Positions 9,455 through 22,429 of a stretch of 64,000 bases of DNA are shown one piece after another. Both the position numbers and the translations under genes were made by a program. This stretch comes from Biomphalaria glabrata (lineage: Eukaryota; Mollusca; Gastropoda; Planorbidae): positions 16,005,542-16,069,541 of the forward strand of contig NC_074728.1 of NCBI RefSeq assembly GCF_947242115.1. Direction: 5' to 3'. Positions within the stretch are counted from its first letter, which is position 1, and the number at the start of each line of letters is the position of its first letter. The notes below the pieces were generated by a model. It had not been told where the DNA came from, did not search any database, and worked only from the letters and a program-made list of their open reading frames with translations.

Positions 9455-12400
9455 GTAGGTTGTATGGCTAAAAGGACTGTTACATTATATTCAACTTTAA
9501 TACTGTGAGTTACATTGGGACATATTCTTGCTCAAAATTAAGCCCCATGCTCTACAATTGTGTCAGGACTTTAACGATATTTAACAATATTTAACAATAT
9601 TTAACAATATTTAACAATATTCAAGTTAAAACATTTTTTTATCAAAATTAAAACTTTTTACCGTGAAATAACTATTTCCAACAATTTTGTTCCTACAAAG
9701 CAAAGAAAAAATGTGGCAAGTGCATTTTTCCATTCTATTTTAACATGCAAAGAAGCTACAAAACAAAATGATTTTTTTCAACACACAAAGTGAAATTAGT
9801 AAATTGCCTCATTTGATCCCATATGATGACATTGTATGTTCTGATCTATGTTGTCATTATAACTTTAGTGAGCACTGGAATCTATATATAAGGGAAGGGA
9901 ATCAAGGTGTATTTTAAGTTGCAACATTTACTTTTTGTTGTACATGTCCATACAACTCTATTTTTAAACAATCAACTACTACACTTGTATTAACATCACT
10001 GGACGCTTATAGTTATAACTAAAATCATAAAAAAAAAATTCAATTATCTCCGTTGATACTCCAATCTTCAAAAGTTAAAAAACCGCATGTATCACGTGAC
10101 CATTGCAAGTCTTGGCACGCTAGTCATTGATTCTGACCTTAAAGCAAACGTAAGTCTCATGGTTCAGAGTTGTCTCGCTTGTTGAAGCTCTTTAGTTCGA
10201 CGTTGCCATGGTTACTTTTTCAGTACTTTTGGTAATATGAAATTATATTAAAATACACTCATTATAATAATAATAGAAAACATAATAGAATTGAGCTCAC
10301 AATTTTTGGCTCTGCTGACATATTTCATTAGTATTTTTCTTTAATATAATATAAAATAATTTTTCACCACTTTGATTCTTCATTGCCGCTGATTGCGAAT
10401 TATTGAACATAAGTCCCGTCATTCAATATTACACTACTTAGAGGCTTGGTCCTGTCAATGCACAGAGAGGTTACGTTAGAGATTAAATTAGAGATTAAGT
10501 TGTTAATTGTCAATAAACAAATTAACATTACTGGTCAGTCCACGTATTGCACATTAAGAGAATCAAACTAAAGACTGAGTTGAGATATTCCGTTGTTGGT
10601 TTGTTTCCTCAAGTCTCTGACGGTTGTTTGTATCAACGCTATGGGGAGGACTGTTCAAAAGTGTGTAACAGGTGTATCGGGAATTGTGATAAAGTCAACG
10701 GAACTTGTAAGAATTGTGTGGAAGGCTACACAGATCCTAAAGCCGGATGTAATAAAGGTAGTGTACTAGCCTGGATGTAATAAAGGTAATGTACTAGCCT
10801 GGATGTAATAAAGGTAATGTACTAGCCTGGATGTAATAAAGGTAATGTACTAGCCTGGATGTAATAAAGGTAGTGTACTAGACTGGATGTAATAAAGGTA
10901 GTGGACTAGACTGGATGTAATAAAGGTAATGTACTAGCCTGGATGTAATAAAGGTAATGTACTAGCCTGGATGTAATAAAGGTAATGTACTAGCCTGGAT
11001 GTAATAAAGGTAGTGGACTAGACTGGATGTAATAAACGTAGTGGACTAGACTGGATGTAATAAAGGTAATGTACTAGCCTGGATGTAATAAAGGTAGTGT
11101 ACTAGCCTGGATGTAATAAAGGTAATGTACTAGCCTGGATGTAATAAAGGTAGTGTACTAGCCTGGATGTAATAAAGGTAGTGGACTAGACTGGATGTAA
11201 TAAAGGTAGTGTACTAGACTGGATGTAATAAAGGTAGTGTACTAGACTGGATGTAATAAAGGTAATGTACTAGACTGGATGTAATAAAGGTAGTGTACTA
11301 GACTGGATGTAATAAAGGTAGTGTACTAGACTGGATGTAATAAAGGTAGTGTACTAGACTGGATGTAATAAAGGTAGTGTACTAGACTGGATGTAATAAA
11401 GGTAGTGTACTAGACTGGATGTAATAAAGGTAGTGTACTAGACTGGATGTAATAAAGGTAGTGTACTAGACTGGATGTAATAAAGGTAGTGTACTAGACT
11501 GGATGTAATAAAGGTAGTGTACTAGACTGGATGTAATAAAGGCAGTGTACTAGACTGGATGTAATAAAGGTAGTGGACTAGACTGGATGTAATAAAGGTA
11601 GTGGACTAGACTGGATGTAATAAAGGTAATGGACTAGCCTGGATGTAATAAAGGTAGTGAACTAGACTGGATGTAATAAAGGTAGTGTACTAGCCTGGAT
11701 GTAATAAAGGTAGTGTACTAGCCTGGATGTAATAAAGGTAGTGGACTAGACTGGATGTAATAAAGGTAATGGACTAGACTGGATGTAATAAAGGTAGTGT
11801 ACTAGCCAGGATGTAATAAAGGTAGTGTACTAGCCTGGATGTAATAAAGGTAGTGTACTAGACTGGATGTAATAAAGCTAGTGTACTAGCCTGGATGTAA
11901 TAAAGGTAGTGGACTAGACTGGATGTAATAAAGGTAGTGTACTAGCCTGGATGTAATAAAGGTAGTGGACTAGCCTGGATGTAATAAAGGTAGTGTACTA
12001 GCCTGGATGTAATAAAGGTAGTGTACTAGCCTGGATGTAATAAAGGTAGTGGACTAGCCTGGATGTAATAAATGTAGTGGACTAGCCTGGATGTAATAAA
12101 GGTAGTGGACTAGACTGGATGTAATAAAGGTAGTGGACTAGACTGGATGTAATAAAGGTAGTGTACTAGACTGGATGTAATAAAGGCAGTGTACTAGACT
12201 GGATGTAATAAAGGTAGTGGACTAGACTGGATGTAATAAAGGTAGTGGACTAGACTGGATGTAATAAAGGTAGTGTACTAGCCTGGATGTAATAAAGGTA
12301 GTGGACTAGACTGGATGTAATAAAGGTAGTGTACTAGCCTGGATGTAATAAAGGTAGTGTACTAGCCTGGATGTAATAAAGGTAGTGGACTAGACTGGAT

Positions 12401-15400
12401 GTAATAAAGGTAATATACTAGCCTGGATGTAATAAAGGTAGTGGACTAGACTGGATGTAATAAAGGTAGTGGACTAGACTGGATGTAATAAAGGTAATGT
12501 ACTAGACTGGATGTAATAAAGGTAATGTACTAGCCTGGATGTAATAAAGGTAATGTACTAGACTGGATGTAATAAAGGTAGTGGACTAGACTGGATGTAA
12601 TAAAGGCAGTGTACTAGACTGGATGTAATAAAGGTAGTGGACTAGCCTGGATGTAATAAAGGTAGTGGACTAGACTGAATGTAATAAAGGTAGTGGACTA
12701 GCCTGGATGTAATAAACGTAGTGGACTAGACTGGATGTAATAAAGGTAGTGTACTAGCCTGGATGTAATAAAGGTAGTGGACTAGACTGGATGTAATAAA
12801 GGTAGTGTACTAGCCTGGATGTAATAAAGGTAGTGGACTAGCCTGGATGTAATAAAGGTAGTGTACTAGCCTGGATGTAATAAAGGTAGTGTACTAGCCT
12901 GGATGTAATAAACGTAGTGGACTAGACTGGATGTAATAAAGGTAGTGGACTAGACTGGATGTAATAAAGGTAGTGGACTAGCCTGGACGTAATAAACGTA
13001 GTGGACTAGACTGGATGTAATAAAGGTAGTGGACTAGACTGGATGTAATAAAGGTAATGTACTAGCCTGGATGTAATAAAGGTAATGTACTAGCCTGGAT
13101 GTAATAAAGGTAATGTACTAGACTGGATGTAATAAAGGTAGTGGCTAGACTGGATGTAATAAAGGCAGTGTACTAGACTGGATGTAATAAAGGTAGTGGA
13201 CTAGCCTGGATGTAATAAAGGTAGTGGACTAGACTGGATGTAATAAAGGTAGTGGACTAGACTGAATGTAATAAAGGTAATGGACTAGACTGGATGTAAT
13301 AAAGGCAGTGGACTAGCCTGGATGTAATAAAGGTAATGGACTAGACTGGATGTAATAAAGGTAATGGACTAGACTGGATGTAATAAAGGTAATGTACTAG
13401 CCTGGATGTAATAAAGGTAATGGACTAGACTGGATGTAATAAAGGCAGTGGACTAGCCTGGATGTAATAAAGGTAATGGACTAGACTGGATGTAATAAAG
13501 GTAGTGGACTAGACTGGATGTAATAAAGGCAGTGGACTAGGCTGGATGTAATAAAGGCAGTGTACTAGCCTGGATGTAATAAAGGTAGTGGACTAGACTG
13601 GATGTAATAAAGGTAGTGGACTAGACTGGATGTAATAAAGGTAGTGGACTAGACTGGATGTAATAAAGGTAATGGACTAGACTGGATGTAATAAAGGTAG
13701 TGGACTAGACTGGATGTAATAAAGGTAGTGGACTAGACTGGATGTAATAAAGGTAGTGGACTAGACTGGATGTAATAAAGGCAGTGTACTAGCCTGGATG
13801 TAATAAAGGTAGTGTACTAGCCTGGATGTAATAAAGGTAGTGGACTAGACTGGATGTAATAAAGGTAGTGGACTAGACTGGATGTAATAAAGGTAGTGGA
13901 CTAGACTGGATGTAATAAAGGCAGTGTACTAGCCTGGATGTAATAAAGGTAGTGGACTAGACTGGATGTAATAAAGGTAATGGACTAGACTGGATGTAAT
14001 AAAGGTAGTGGACTAGCCTGGAATATTTTATCGGCTAACATTTAGGAAGTGAAATCACTTAAGACTGAAATGACTACATAACTATATGTAAGTCTACACT
14101 CTACCCGTTTTTCAAGTGATGTACAACTATAGAGATATATTTAGCCTAAATATCAACAACAAAAATACCGGTAGCTTGATACATTTCATTCACTATGAAA
14201 TGATTCCAGAATGTTCTGAGACTTGAAATATCTATTTATTTAATGATTTCAGATTGTCCATTAGGTACGTTTGGTTTTCGGTGTAAAGGTGACTGTGCAT
14301 TGAAATGTAAGGAAGATTGTCTAGAACGTATTTATGGTACATGTCCAGGTAAGCTGTCTTATTGGCAGAAGACTTTAATTAGGTATAAGTAGATTTTGAA
14401 TACTGGAAATCATTGCATGTGTTTCAAACCTATATGTACATATTTGTAATCTGTCAAATTACATAAATGCTCATAAAAGATCAAAGCATTGAAAATGTAT
14501 ATGATTGATATGCAGGGATATCTGGTGGCTTAATTGTTTTTTACGGTATAAACTGAGGATACATCTAACGTCTCGATTATTTTGTACATTGACATTAGTT
14601 TGATATACAAGCAATAGGTAGATCCGGTGTCTTGATTATTTTGTACATTGACATTAGTTTGGTATACAAGCAATAGGTAGATCCGGTGTCTTGATTGTTT
14701 TGTACATTGACATTAGTTTGGTATACAAGCAATATCTAGATCCGGTGTCTCGATTATTTTGTGCATTGACATTAGTTTGGTATACAAGCAATATCTAGAT
14801 CCGGTGTCTTGATTATTTTGTACATTGACATTAGTTTGGTATACAAGCAATAAGTAGATCCGGTGTCTTGATTGTTTTGTACATTGACATTAGTTTGGTA
14901 TACAAGCAATAAGCAGATCCGGTGTCTTGATTGTTTCAGCAAAAGGTAATCGCACTTATTACTTTAAGAACGGCTTACCTTAATAAGGAAGTGAGAGTTA
15001 CCCACCAAATATTCTTTCATGTATTAAAACCAATTTCAATGTTAATTACATTATCACAATGTGTTGTACTTATACAGTTTCACTGTTTCACTGTTTCACT
15101 GTTTCACTCAGGTGTTTAGATACAGAATTCTAGTCGGCAAATGTCCAGAAGAATCTCACAATGTCGTTATTTCAATGTTTTAAACATTCTCTTTATTGCG
15201 ATGTGAACATGTGTGCCGCGTTGAGAGTTGAGGGACCTTGGAGATTTCACAATTACAATTAATATTTATGAGCTTAAAGAAAGCATAGAGGCCATTTTAT
15301 TCTATATTATGCCACCTTTAAATGATGACTTTTTATAACAGATGGATGGGTCTTGTAAGGCAAAGGCCAAATCACAGACTGACCTTACACTGACCTAGAA

Positions 15401-17604
15401 GCTCAAATAGGGTTAAAGAAGGACGATTATTTGAAGTAAACAGGGGGGGGGCGCTGGAAGGGGTTCTGTGGTCAATAGAAAGTTTGGGAAAACATTTGCT
15501 CAATCAATGAACTATGTCAATATTTATAGCATTGATATTTTTACTTTAAAAATCACCGATATGTACATACATACATACATACATACATACATACATAATA
15601 ATAAGGCTTGTCTTCAAGTGCGAAGATTAATGAAGAGTGCGTATTTCCCTTAGATACGCTACCCCAGCTGTGACCTATATATTTCGCCTCATCGCAAGCA
15701 TAACCATTGTCCGCCAACAGTATATTAAGATTTTCTTTTCGCCGTCTGCGTCTGTCCTCGGCAGCGGATTTTCTTTTGGTCTCAAATGTGTATCTCGCGG
15801 ACTTTGTAAGTGACCTCCAGTTTTCTCGTGTTGAAGGCGCATGGAAACAGGTGCTTTCTTCTATGTCAGCTAAGGCAAGTTGGCGCCTAAACTGGTCTTT
15901 AAAGCGTTTCTGTGAGACCCCTCTGTTACGTCGACCACCATACATACATGAATACATAGCCTACATACATACACACACATACATACAGACTCTGATTTTT
16001 AGTCTGGATGTTTCCAAGAAATCTATTGGACAATATGGAGTAAAACTAATGTCCGATTTAAAACTTTTTTCTTAACAGAGACGGCATCATCTTCTAGGTA
16101 TATTGTCATCATTTTCACTATACCTGTTTGTTGTGCTTTGTTTATTCTGTTAGTAGCAAAGTAAGTACACTAGTTTCAAACATTTATTATCTAAACCCCA
16201 CGAAGCATTAGGAGGCGCGGTGGCTGAGCGGTAAGGCGCTTAGCTATCGTGGTCTGGGGTTCCAATCCTGGTGGAGACTGGGATTTTTAAATTTCGGGAT
16301 CTTCGGGCGCCTCTGAGTCTACCTTAGTTGGGGAAAGGTAAAGGCGGTTGGTCGTCGTGCTGGCATAGCACCCTCGTTAACCGTAGGCTACATAAACAGA
16401 TGACCTTTACAACACCTGCCATATAGACCACAAGGTCTGAAAGGGGTACTTTATCATGTAGTACGCAATATATGTTTATAATTCAAAGATCAATATCACC
16501 TTTGTGTATTATACTTAAGACAGGTACAATAAATGCCTTTAGTCATTTAAATTAAAAAAAAAATACAAACACTTTTTACAAAGATTATATCAACTGTCTG
16601 TCTGGTAAAAGTTTGTACACGTGATTTCTCACACACCCAATTTCAGATCAAGCTAAAATTTTGCACAATTATTTCTTTTAAATGACAACACAAGAATAAA
16701 AAAAATACGAAAAAAAACAACAACAATTAGTTAATGAACTATTGACAATATTTTTTTTGTTTTTTTTTTGTTTGGTATCTCGAACAAAGGAAAAATTGTA
16801 ATTGACTGAAGTGGTGGAATAAGCTGAATTAGTCCCCTTTATAGGTCGTCGTCTGAGTCTTAGTGAACACAGACCTGAAAAATAGGTTGAGTCTATAGAA
16901 GTTAACTATACTATCTTCCATTATCTCAAGCTCTTTACTAGCAGAGTAGTTACCGTGTTGGCTAGACAATCCTGAGAAGATTTGAAGCTGGTTTGAGCCA
17001 TTATTTCGAATTCAGGTCGTTCCCCTTTTTTAATTTTTTTTTAAAATACCTTTTTATTTTTAGTCTAGATCTATTACAGATTTAATTACTTGTCTGATTC
17101 AAACTAATTGGTACAAGTACGCTTAATTTTATTACTGTTATTTTTTTATTTTCTTGTTTTTATTATCATACCCGCAGTTTGTAAAACATGCCAGAAATGT
17201 GAACAATAGCGGTACCAGATCTATTAATATTTAATGACTATCACAAAAAAAGGAATTAATTTAAGTATTTTGTAGTCTTCCATAATTTATTTTTGTCTAA
17301 TAATTATTAAAATAAAATGATTACTTGTTAAGTTTCTGTTTGAAGGTACAACAGTTATGATTATCTTAAACTGTACACTATTTATTAAAAAAAAAAGAAA
17401 TATCTTTAAAAATGTATTGACAAGTTTAGGAATGAACTAAAAGTGTTCAAAGTAATCATACAATGTGTCCTTAGACGGCGTAATGAAACAAGTCACAATG
17501 GTTGTGTATTCTGTTGTAGATTTGGTACCGTCCAAAGTGATATCAAGTCTACGCCCACGAGCACTGCCAATGATCCGAGTACAACAGACATGACGTCACG
17601 TTAA
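9396..17604 (+). CDS. Small EGF-like single-pass receptor (gene 2)
   Basis: Exons are 9396..9454, 10614..10757, 14253..14348, 16079..16160 and 17520..17604. All joins are phase-compatible. In order they encode a hydrophobic signal-like stretch (SILRLFVYLLP), an EGF-like module (CLYQRYGEDC to GTCKNCVEGYTD), a second Cys-rich part (CPLGTFGFRC to RIYGTCP), a transmembrane helix (YIVIIFTIPVCCALFILLVA) and a 28-residue tail ending TTDMTSR-TAA. The Cys pattern resembles MEGF10/scavenger-receptor-F EGF repeats. It is probably a cell-surface receptor or adhesion protein; the ligand is unknown. The start codon must lie in an unrecognised upstream exon. The exon lengths 96 and 82, and the phases, are identical in the large paralogue downstream, so the two are tandem duplicates. 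The first exon is the weakest part. Confidence 0.75.
9571..9622. repeat. 10-bp ATTTAACAAT tandem repeat
   Basis: About five copies of ATTTAACAAT. Nothing coding is visible from 9075 to 9396. Confidence 0.9.
10614..10757 (+). CDS. Gene 2: EGF-like exon 1
   Basis: Acceptor TTTCCTCAAG and donor AATAAAG|GTAGTG. Encodes SDGCLYQRYGEDCSKVC, NRCIGNCDKVNGTC and KNCVEGYTDPKAGCNK. Its last 16 bases and the donor site are the seed of the 28-bp minisatellite that follows. Reading on past the donor reaches a stop at 10778..10780. Confidence 0.85.
10741..14028 (+). repeat. 28-bp minisatellite made of a 5' splice site (~117 copies)
   Basis: Unit is GCCTGGATGTAATAAAG followed by GTAGTGTACTA. It copies the end of the EGF exon plus the first intron bases, so each unit shows an AG|GTAGTG- or AG|GTAATG-type donor. 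Variant positions are TAG/TAA, GTAC/GGAC and GCCTG/GACTG. Blocks of shared variants suggest several amplification rounds. The array occupies about 3.27 kb at the start of the intron. 14029..14252 is plain intron. Confidence 0.95.
14253..14348 (+). CDS. Gene 2: EGF-like exon 2
   Basis: Acceptor ATGATTTCAG and donor CCAG|GTAAGC, 96 bases, phase 1-1. Encodes CPLGTFGFRCKGDC, ALKCKEDCLE and RIYGTCP. It aligns with the 96-base exon at 51604. Confidence 0.88.
14560..14936. repeat. ~58-bp minisatellite (about 6 copies)
   Basis: Unit contains GATCCGGTGTCTTGATT, ATTTTGTACATTGACATTAG and TTTGGTATACAAGCAATA. It lies in the intron before the transmembrane exon. A small (CACTGTTT)-type repeat follows at about 15080..15108. 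Confidence 0.92.
15562..15985 (-). mobile_element. LINE ORF2 C-terminal fragment flanked by (TACA)n
   Basis: Minus-strand reading 15640..15957 gives KRFKDQFRRQLALADIEES, RENWRSLTKSARYTFETKR and EDRRRRRKENLN, the C-terminal region typical of endonuclease/RT LINEs. (TACA)n tracts lie on both sides (15562..15598 and about 15941..15985). The fragment lies in an intron of gene 2. Confidence 0.7.
16079..16160 (+). CDS. Gene 2: transmembrane exon
   Basis: Acceptor TTTTTTCTTAACAG and donor AA|GTAAGT, 82 bases, phase 1-2. Encodes a stretch of about 22 hydrophobic residues. The paralogue's transmembrane exon has the same length and phases. Confidence 0.85.
16211..16453 (+). mobile_element. tRNA-headed SINE, full-length
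   Basis: The head has an A-box-like TGGCTGAGCGGTAAGGCGC and a B box GGTTCCAATCC (16258..16268). The body follows with GAGACTGGGAT, TTTCGGGATCTTCGGGCGCC, AAGGCGGTTGGTCG, CGTTAACCGTAGG and the end AAGGTCTGAAAGGGGTAC. It is not a functional tRNA because no cloverleaf closes. Confidence 0.9.
16575..17100 (+). mobile_element. ~570-bp non-autonomous family (copy 2)
   Basis: Matches copy 1 in order: CAACTGTCTGTCTGGTAAAA, CACACCCAATTTCAGATCAAG, TGACTGAAGTGGTGGAATAA, CCCCTTTATAGGTCG. It follows directly after the SINE. Confidence 0.68.
17520..17604 (+). CDS. Gene 2: cytoplasmic tail exon with stop
   Basis: Acceptor TCTGTTGTAG. Encodes FGTVQSDIKSTPTSTANDP then STTDMTSR and TAA. The Thr/Ser-rich end parallels the paralogue's ending TTEQASR. 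17605..18222 is AT-rich and shows nothing coding. Confidence 0.8.
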
Positions 17605-18222
17605 CATTTGCAGTTGGGTCTTTCGTACTTCACTCTGAATGAGCCCTTTTATGCTTTTACTGTAAACTGTTTGCAACCTTTGAATGAGATTGAAAGTTTC
17701 TTGTATGTGTTTCTAAGACTTGGTTATGTGAGGCTTTCAAATGAAAATAAAACGAATTGACTATTGAAACGTGTATATACCACAACTCTACATTTATATA
17801 TGTATACAAACACGTCAACTGATTTTCAGGGACAGTGAATTTTAATAGTTCAAATCGTCCAACCAAAGATTAAATTGTTCATTTTATTTTATATAAGTAA
17901 TTTTTTTTTTGTTGCTGTTAAAAAGTTTCAAAGCATTGACATTTATTTCAAGTAGTTTTTTTTTTCATCGTAAGTTTAGATTCAATGTTTTTTTACATTT
18001 GCTCAATCTATGAGTTATCAACTCACATGTTACTTCCTATCTATTGGATCTATGTTTTGGTTCTATCCTGTAGAGAAGCTACGGACGATGTCACCTCAAC
18101 TTGATGTTGACATTTCATCTCAACATTATAACGAAAGAGTTTCTCAAATAATAAAAATACGTCGTCACCTATTAATAATACACCATTAAACAAAGTCTAG
18201 AATCTCTGAAGACATTGAGACT

Positions 18223-19870
18223 CAACTTATCTTATCTTATCTTATATAATACAGACGTTACTTCAAAAAAGAAGATGATTACGTCCTACGCGTCATGCAT
18301 TTAGTCATGCATATTAACCAATGACTTAAATTCTGCCAAGTCACTGGTTTTCCTGGCTAGCTCAGGCAACCCATTCCATGCTCTAATAGCACTAGGGAAG
18401 AAGGAGTATTTGTACAAATTTGTCCTAGCATATGGGACGAGGAATGTGCCTTTATCTTTGTGTCTTTCAGAGTATTTTATTAAATTTTGTTTTTGTATTT
18501 GAAGATTATGGTTCAGTGTTTTATGTATTATTGCTACTTTACTTTTGAGCCTTCTGTCCTGAAGGCTTTCTAAATTTAGTGATTTTACTAAAGGTGTTAC
18601 TCTAGTCAAATGTGAATATTCGTTTGTTATGAATCGCACTGCTCTATTTTGTGTCTGTTCTAGTTTCTTAATGTTTTCTTGAGTTGAGGGGTCCCAAACA
18701 GAAGATGCATATTCTATTATTGGCCTAACCAAGGTTAAATAACATTTTAGTTTTATGTTCTTATTTGATTTATAGAAATTTCTTTTAATAAATCCTAATG
18801 CTTTTTTTGATTTTTTTGTAGTTTCATCAATATGTGGATTCCATGACAGTTTTTCATTTATTATAACACCTAGGTATTTTGCGTTTTTAGTCTGTGTTAC
18901 TGGTTTGCCATGAATAAGATAAGTGGAATTAATTTGTTTTAGTTTTTTTGTTACTCTTAACAACTGACATTTTTCTGGGTGGAAAGACATGCTCCAATTT
19001 GATTCCCATTTCTGTAATTCATCTAATTCTCTTTGTAAAATATCTGTGTCTTGTGTTGTTTTTATTGTTCTATATATTATGCAATCGTCTGCAAATAATC
19101 TGACTTTTGTTCCTGAAGTAATGCAATTTGGTAAATCATTTATGTAAATTAAAAATAGTAGTGGACCCAAGACTGTTCCTTGAGGTACACCTGAGTTTAC
19201 TGTTATCGGTGTTGATTTAGAGCCATTTATTATTACAGTTTGTTCTCTCCCTATCAGAAAGTCTTTAATCCACTGATGCAGTGGACCATTAATGCCGAAA
19301 TATTTTAATTTTTTAAGCAAACTATGGTGGTGAACTTTGTCAAAAGCCTTAGAAAAATCTAGTAAGATAGCATCTATTTGTTCACTATTATCTAAACCTT
19401 TTGAAAAATCATCAATTAGTCCTATTAGTTGTGTTTCACATGATCTATATTTCCTAAAGCCATGTTGGTATGGTGTGAGGACATTATGTTTGTCTAAGTG
19501 GTTTATGATGTTGCTACATATTATGTGTTCTAGGATTTTACATGTGATGCTGGTAAGTGATACTGGTCTGTAGTTTCCTGGGTCAGATTTTTCTCCTTTT
19601 TTAAATAGGGGGGGTGACATTAGCTTCTTTCCAGTCCTTTGGTACTCTGCCCTGGTTAAGTGAAGCCTGAAAGAGTATTTTGAACACTGGGGATAGCTCA
19701 TTACTTAGTTCTTTGAGTAGTCTAGCTGGAATACCATCAGGTCCAGAAGCTTTATTTGGTTTGGTGTTGGCTAATAGTTTTTGAATTCCATTTTCTTGTA
19801 CTACTAAATCTTCTATGTTGTCTACTTGGTTCAAATTCAGTAATATGTCTTTGTCTCCTTTATTTGTATC
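18223..19870 (-). mobile_element. LINE (jockey/CR1-type) with reverse transcriptase
   Basis: The minus strand encodes most of an RT domain: NKASGPDGIPARLLKEL, NYRPVSLTSITCKILEHII, QHGFRKYRSCETQLI, DAILLDFSKAFDKVHH, SGVPQGTVLGPLLFLIYIND, then the catalytic FADD in VRLFADDCIIYRT, and the thumb and C-terminal part to AWNGLPELARKTSDLAEF. Two overlapping frames meet near 19605..19620 beside a G7 run, so there is one frameshift. The 5' part (endonuclease) is absent. The 3' end carries an ATAAG-type tandem tail (18223..18246), as in CR1-like elements. The clade is by eye only. Confidence 0.9.
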
Positions 19871-20006
19871 TAAGATCTACTAAGCAGACTTGATCTCCAG
19901 TACTTGGCAGTTGTACTGTGTAGAGTGACTTGTTTCTTTTCAAATTTACTGAATAAATGACCCGCATGATACAAATATGTCATTTCAAGCTTTGGTCCTC
20001 TCTTGT

Positions 20007-21630
20007 TGGCGTAGCATCCATGGCGCGAAGGGGTTCAATAAACTCTGGCCCATGACCATTAGGGGCCAGCAGCCTGTGGAGTAGCAACAATGGCGCAAAC
20101 GGTTTGATGGCACTTGGGTCCATAACTCTTGATTAGTTGGGGCCCACGTGAGAACTTAAGGATGGCACTTAAGGAAAAAAATTGTACTTTTGTAAAAAAA
20201 AAAAGAAAAAAAAAGTAGGCACTTCAATAACAACAGAATCTGAATAGCGCCTTCCAAATATCGTAAACGTGACACGAACACTTTATATATTAGTTTGAAA
20301 ACATTAACCATTGCTGTAAGCAAGAGTTGATATACCAGCAGACTGTATTTTTAAATGTAAGGAACCGTTCTCCTTCAGGTTTACTGTAGGCTAGTGGTGG
20401 TTAGCCCTAAGTCTACGTTTGAGGGGACCAATGTTGCTAGACCGTCCCATTCTTGTTTACCATATATGTTCATAAACTATTGTTAGTATTAGTATTATGG
20501 AGGGAGGATAGAGAGTTTGTTTTAGAAGATATTAATGTGTTAATAATGACAATTAGGTCTGTAGGGATAGTCCTGATGGTCACGAATTAATATTTCGACA
20601 CATCTACTAATTATGCAATTTTATCAAAGCTTAATCTGTTTCTTTTATTTTCTGTATTTAAAATATATATATATAATATATATATATGTATGCATATATG
20701 TATATACAGTGGACCTGTAGCACCATATATAATACCCACAGCTAGTCTGAAATCTTAAATGTTATAAAACTTGTTATCCAATCCGACAAAGCCCATACTG
20801 TGTAGGCCCAGTAGTGCAAGTCTTGATCACATTGCTTTGTTGTCTTCAGTAATGTGTAAAAATGTTTACAACAAAATAAAGGGGAAAAAAAGTATCATTA
20901 AATATAAAGCAAGCAAAAGAAATATAGGTCTCGGGCCTGTGCAATGAATGGCAAAACCAAAACCGAATAGGAAAGCAGGTTTATAGCTAAGATTTAGAAG
21001 ATAAAGAGATGTCTAAATTGATAATGGGATTGTACTACAACCATTAACTAATGGTTACTGACTTTGCTACTTAGAAAGCCAGAGAAATGTTCGATCTATT
21101 TACTGTTAAATGATGGAAGTAGGATTTGATTATATATTTGTATCAATATTTAAAATATATACTCATAGAAGTGCTTTATTTACGTAAATGTGTTTAGTGT
21201 ACAACTCATAAATACTTCCTTATTTATATAAAACATCTTTAAGTTTTATTCTGTTAATAATATAATAATCTATACTGTCCATAAGGAATTCTGTTTTACA
21301 CTTTGTACATTACCCCAAACAAAACATTGTAGCTATAAAAAAAAGTGTACATTCACACCAGACTCACTCCTAATTGTTAAGAAATTGTATAAACATTAAC
21401 TTTTAGAACACTATTAGTAGTCTTAGTAGTAACTGAATCAAACGTATTGACATTGTTACTCATTACTTATTAAAAATGTACACTACCTGCATGGGAATAC
21501 TATTTGTGGTCAATGTAATGATACATTCAGATGACTCATTTGTTTTGTCTCTTTTTGCATTCATCTTATTGGCGAAGGGGGTCAAAAACATTCTTACACC
21601 CGGGCCCACGGGCATCTTGCTACGCCACTG
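20007..21630. other. Intergenic stretch, possible TIR element
   Basis: TGGCGTAGCATCCATGGC near 20007 and the inverse of TGGCGTAGCAAGATGCCC near 21630 could be terminal inverted repeats of a ~1.6 kb non-autonomous element. The interior holds (TA)n at 20660..20700 and AT-rich sequence with no recognisable protein. Weak. Confidence 0.25.
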
Positions 21631-21789
21631 GTTGTGACCGAGATCTTGGATGCCAATGATAAGCTTGAGAATGATTTAGATCAAATGAAAATGACGTTCT
21701 GCACGTGTGTCGTGCCATCCATGTTCACAGATCATACATACATACATAAACACTCGATACCTAGATACTCGATACATAGATACTATTGT

Positions 21790-22270
21790 AAGAAACCTCT
21801 AGCTGTCTTTTTCGGAAGCCGCCCGATACCAGGTGCTCTTTTCGTTGTCAGTTAAAGCAAGTTGGGATCTAATCTGGTCCTTTAAGCGTTTCCGGGGTGG
21901 CACCACTGTTAAGCTGACAACCTTTCATCTCACAAAAAAAAAACAAAAAAAAAACAAGATTGACTTTGACATAGTGTCGTCCAGCACCTATAAGGGATAC
22001 ATGTCTTGCCCTGCCCTGCGTAGCTGTCCAATTATGAGCAGTGCCTCCATTATGTCCATACAAACATCTACAAAAACAGCGCTATTTTTGGCGTGGTCTT
22101 GCCGCTGTATGTCCATGCTGGTGAAAGTGTTGGAAGAAGCTTGGTAGGTACTGATATGTGTAGGCAAGAGGAACGATTTATTCCGCCAAACTCTTGCTTG
22201 GACACGTTCATAAGCACTACTGGCCATAGCCAGACAGTTATCAACTAAAAGAGATGCGCCATTTGATACA
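21790..22270 (-). mobile_element. LINE ORF2 fragments, rearranged
   Basis: The minus strand gives LALTDNEKSTWYRAASEK preceded by LKDQIRSQ, matching the C-terminal fragment at 15640. Further up it gives SSAYERVQARVWRNKSF, resembling the post-RT region of the same LINE type. Indels separate the pieces and an A-rich tract lies at 21930..21957. Confidence 0.55.
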
Positions 22271-22429
22271 GATATGTGACGTGGTCCACCACGTTAAAGG
22301 GGTGTCAATTCAATGGTGCGGCATTTATAGATTGTATTCAGTGACCTCTAAAACACGACTTTGTTTTTACGAGGTTTATTTTAAATAATTCGTCATCATT
22401 TTCTGTTTCTTGACTTATGTAGATACTGA

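Noticed and set aside
10547-10613. In-frame ATG upstream of the EGF exon as a start
   Set aside because: The segment lacks a signal peptide, and a good acceptor at 10613 plus phase agreement with 9454 is preferred.
15553-15957. Host gene on minus strand
   Set aside because: The peptide is the C-terminal region of a LINE ORF2, flanked by TACA repeats.
16211-16290. tRNA gene
   Set aside because: A and B boxes are present but the rest does not fold as a cloverleaf and continues into SINE body.
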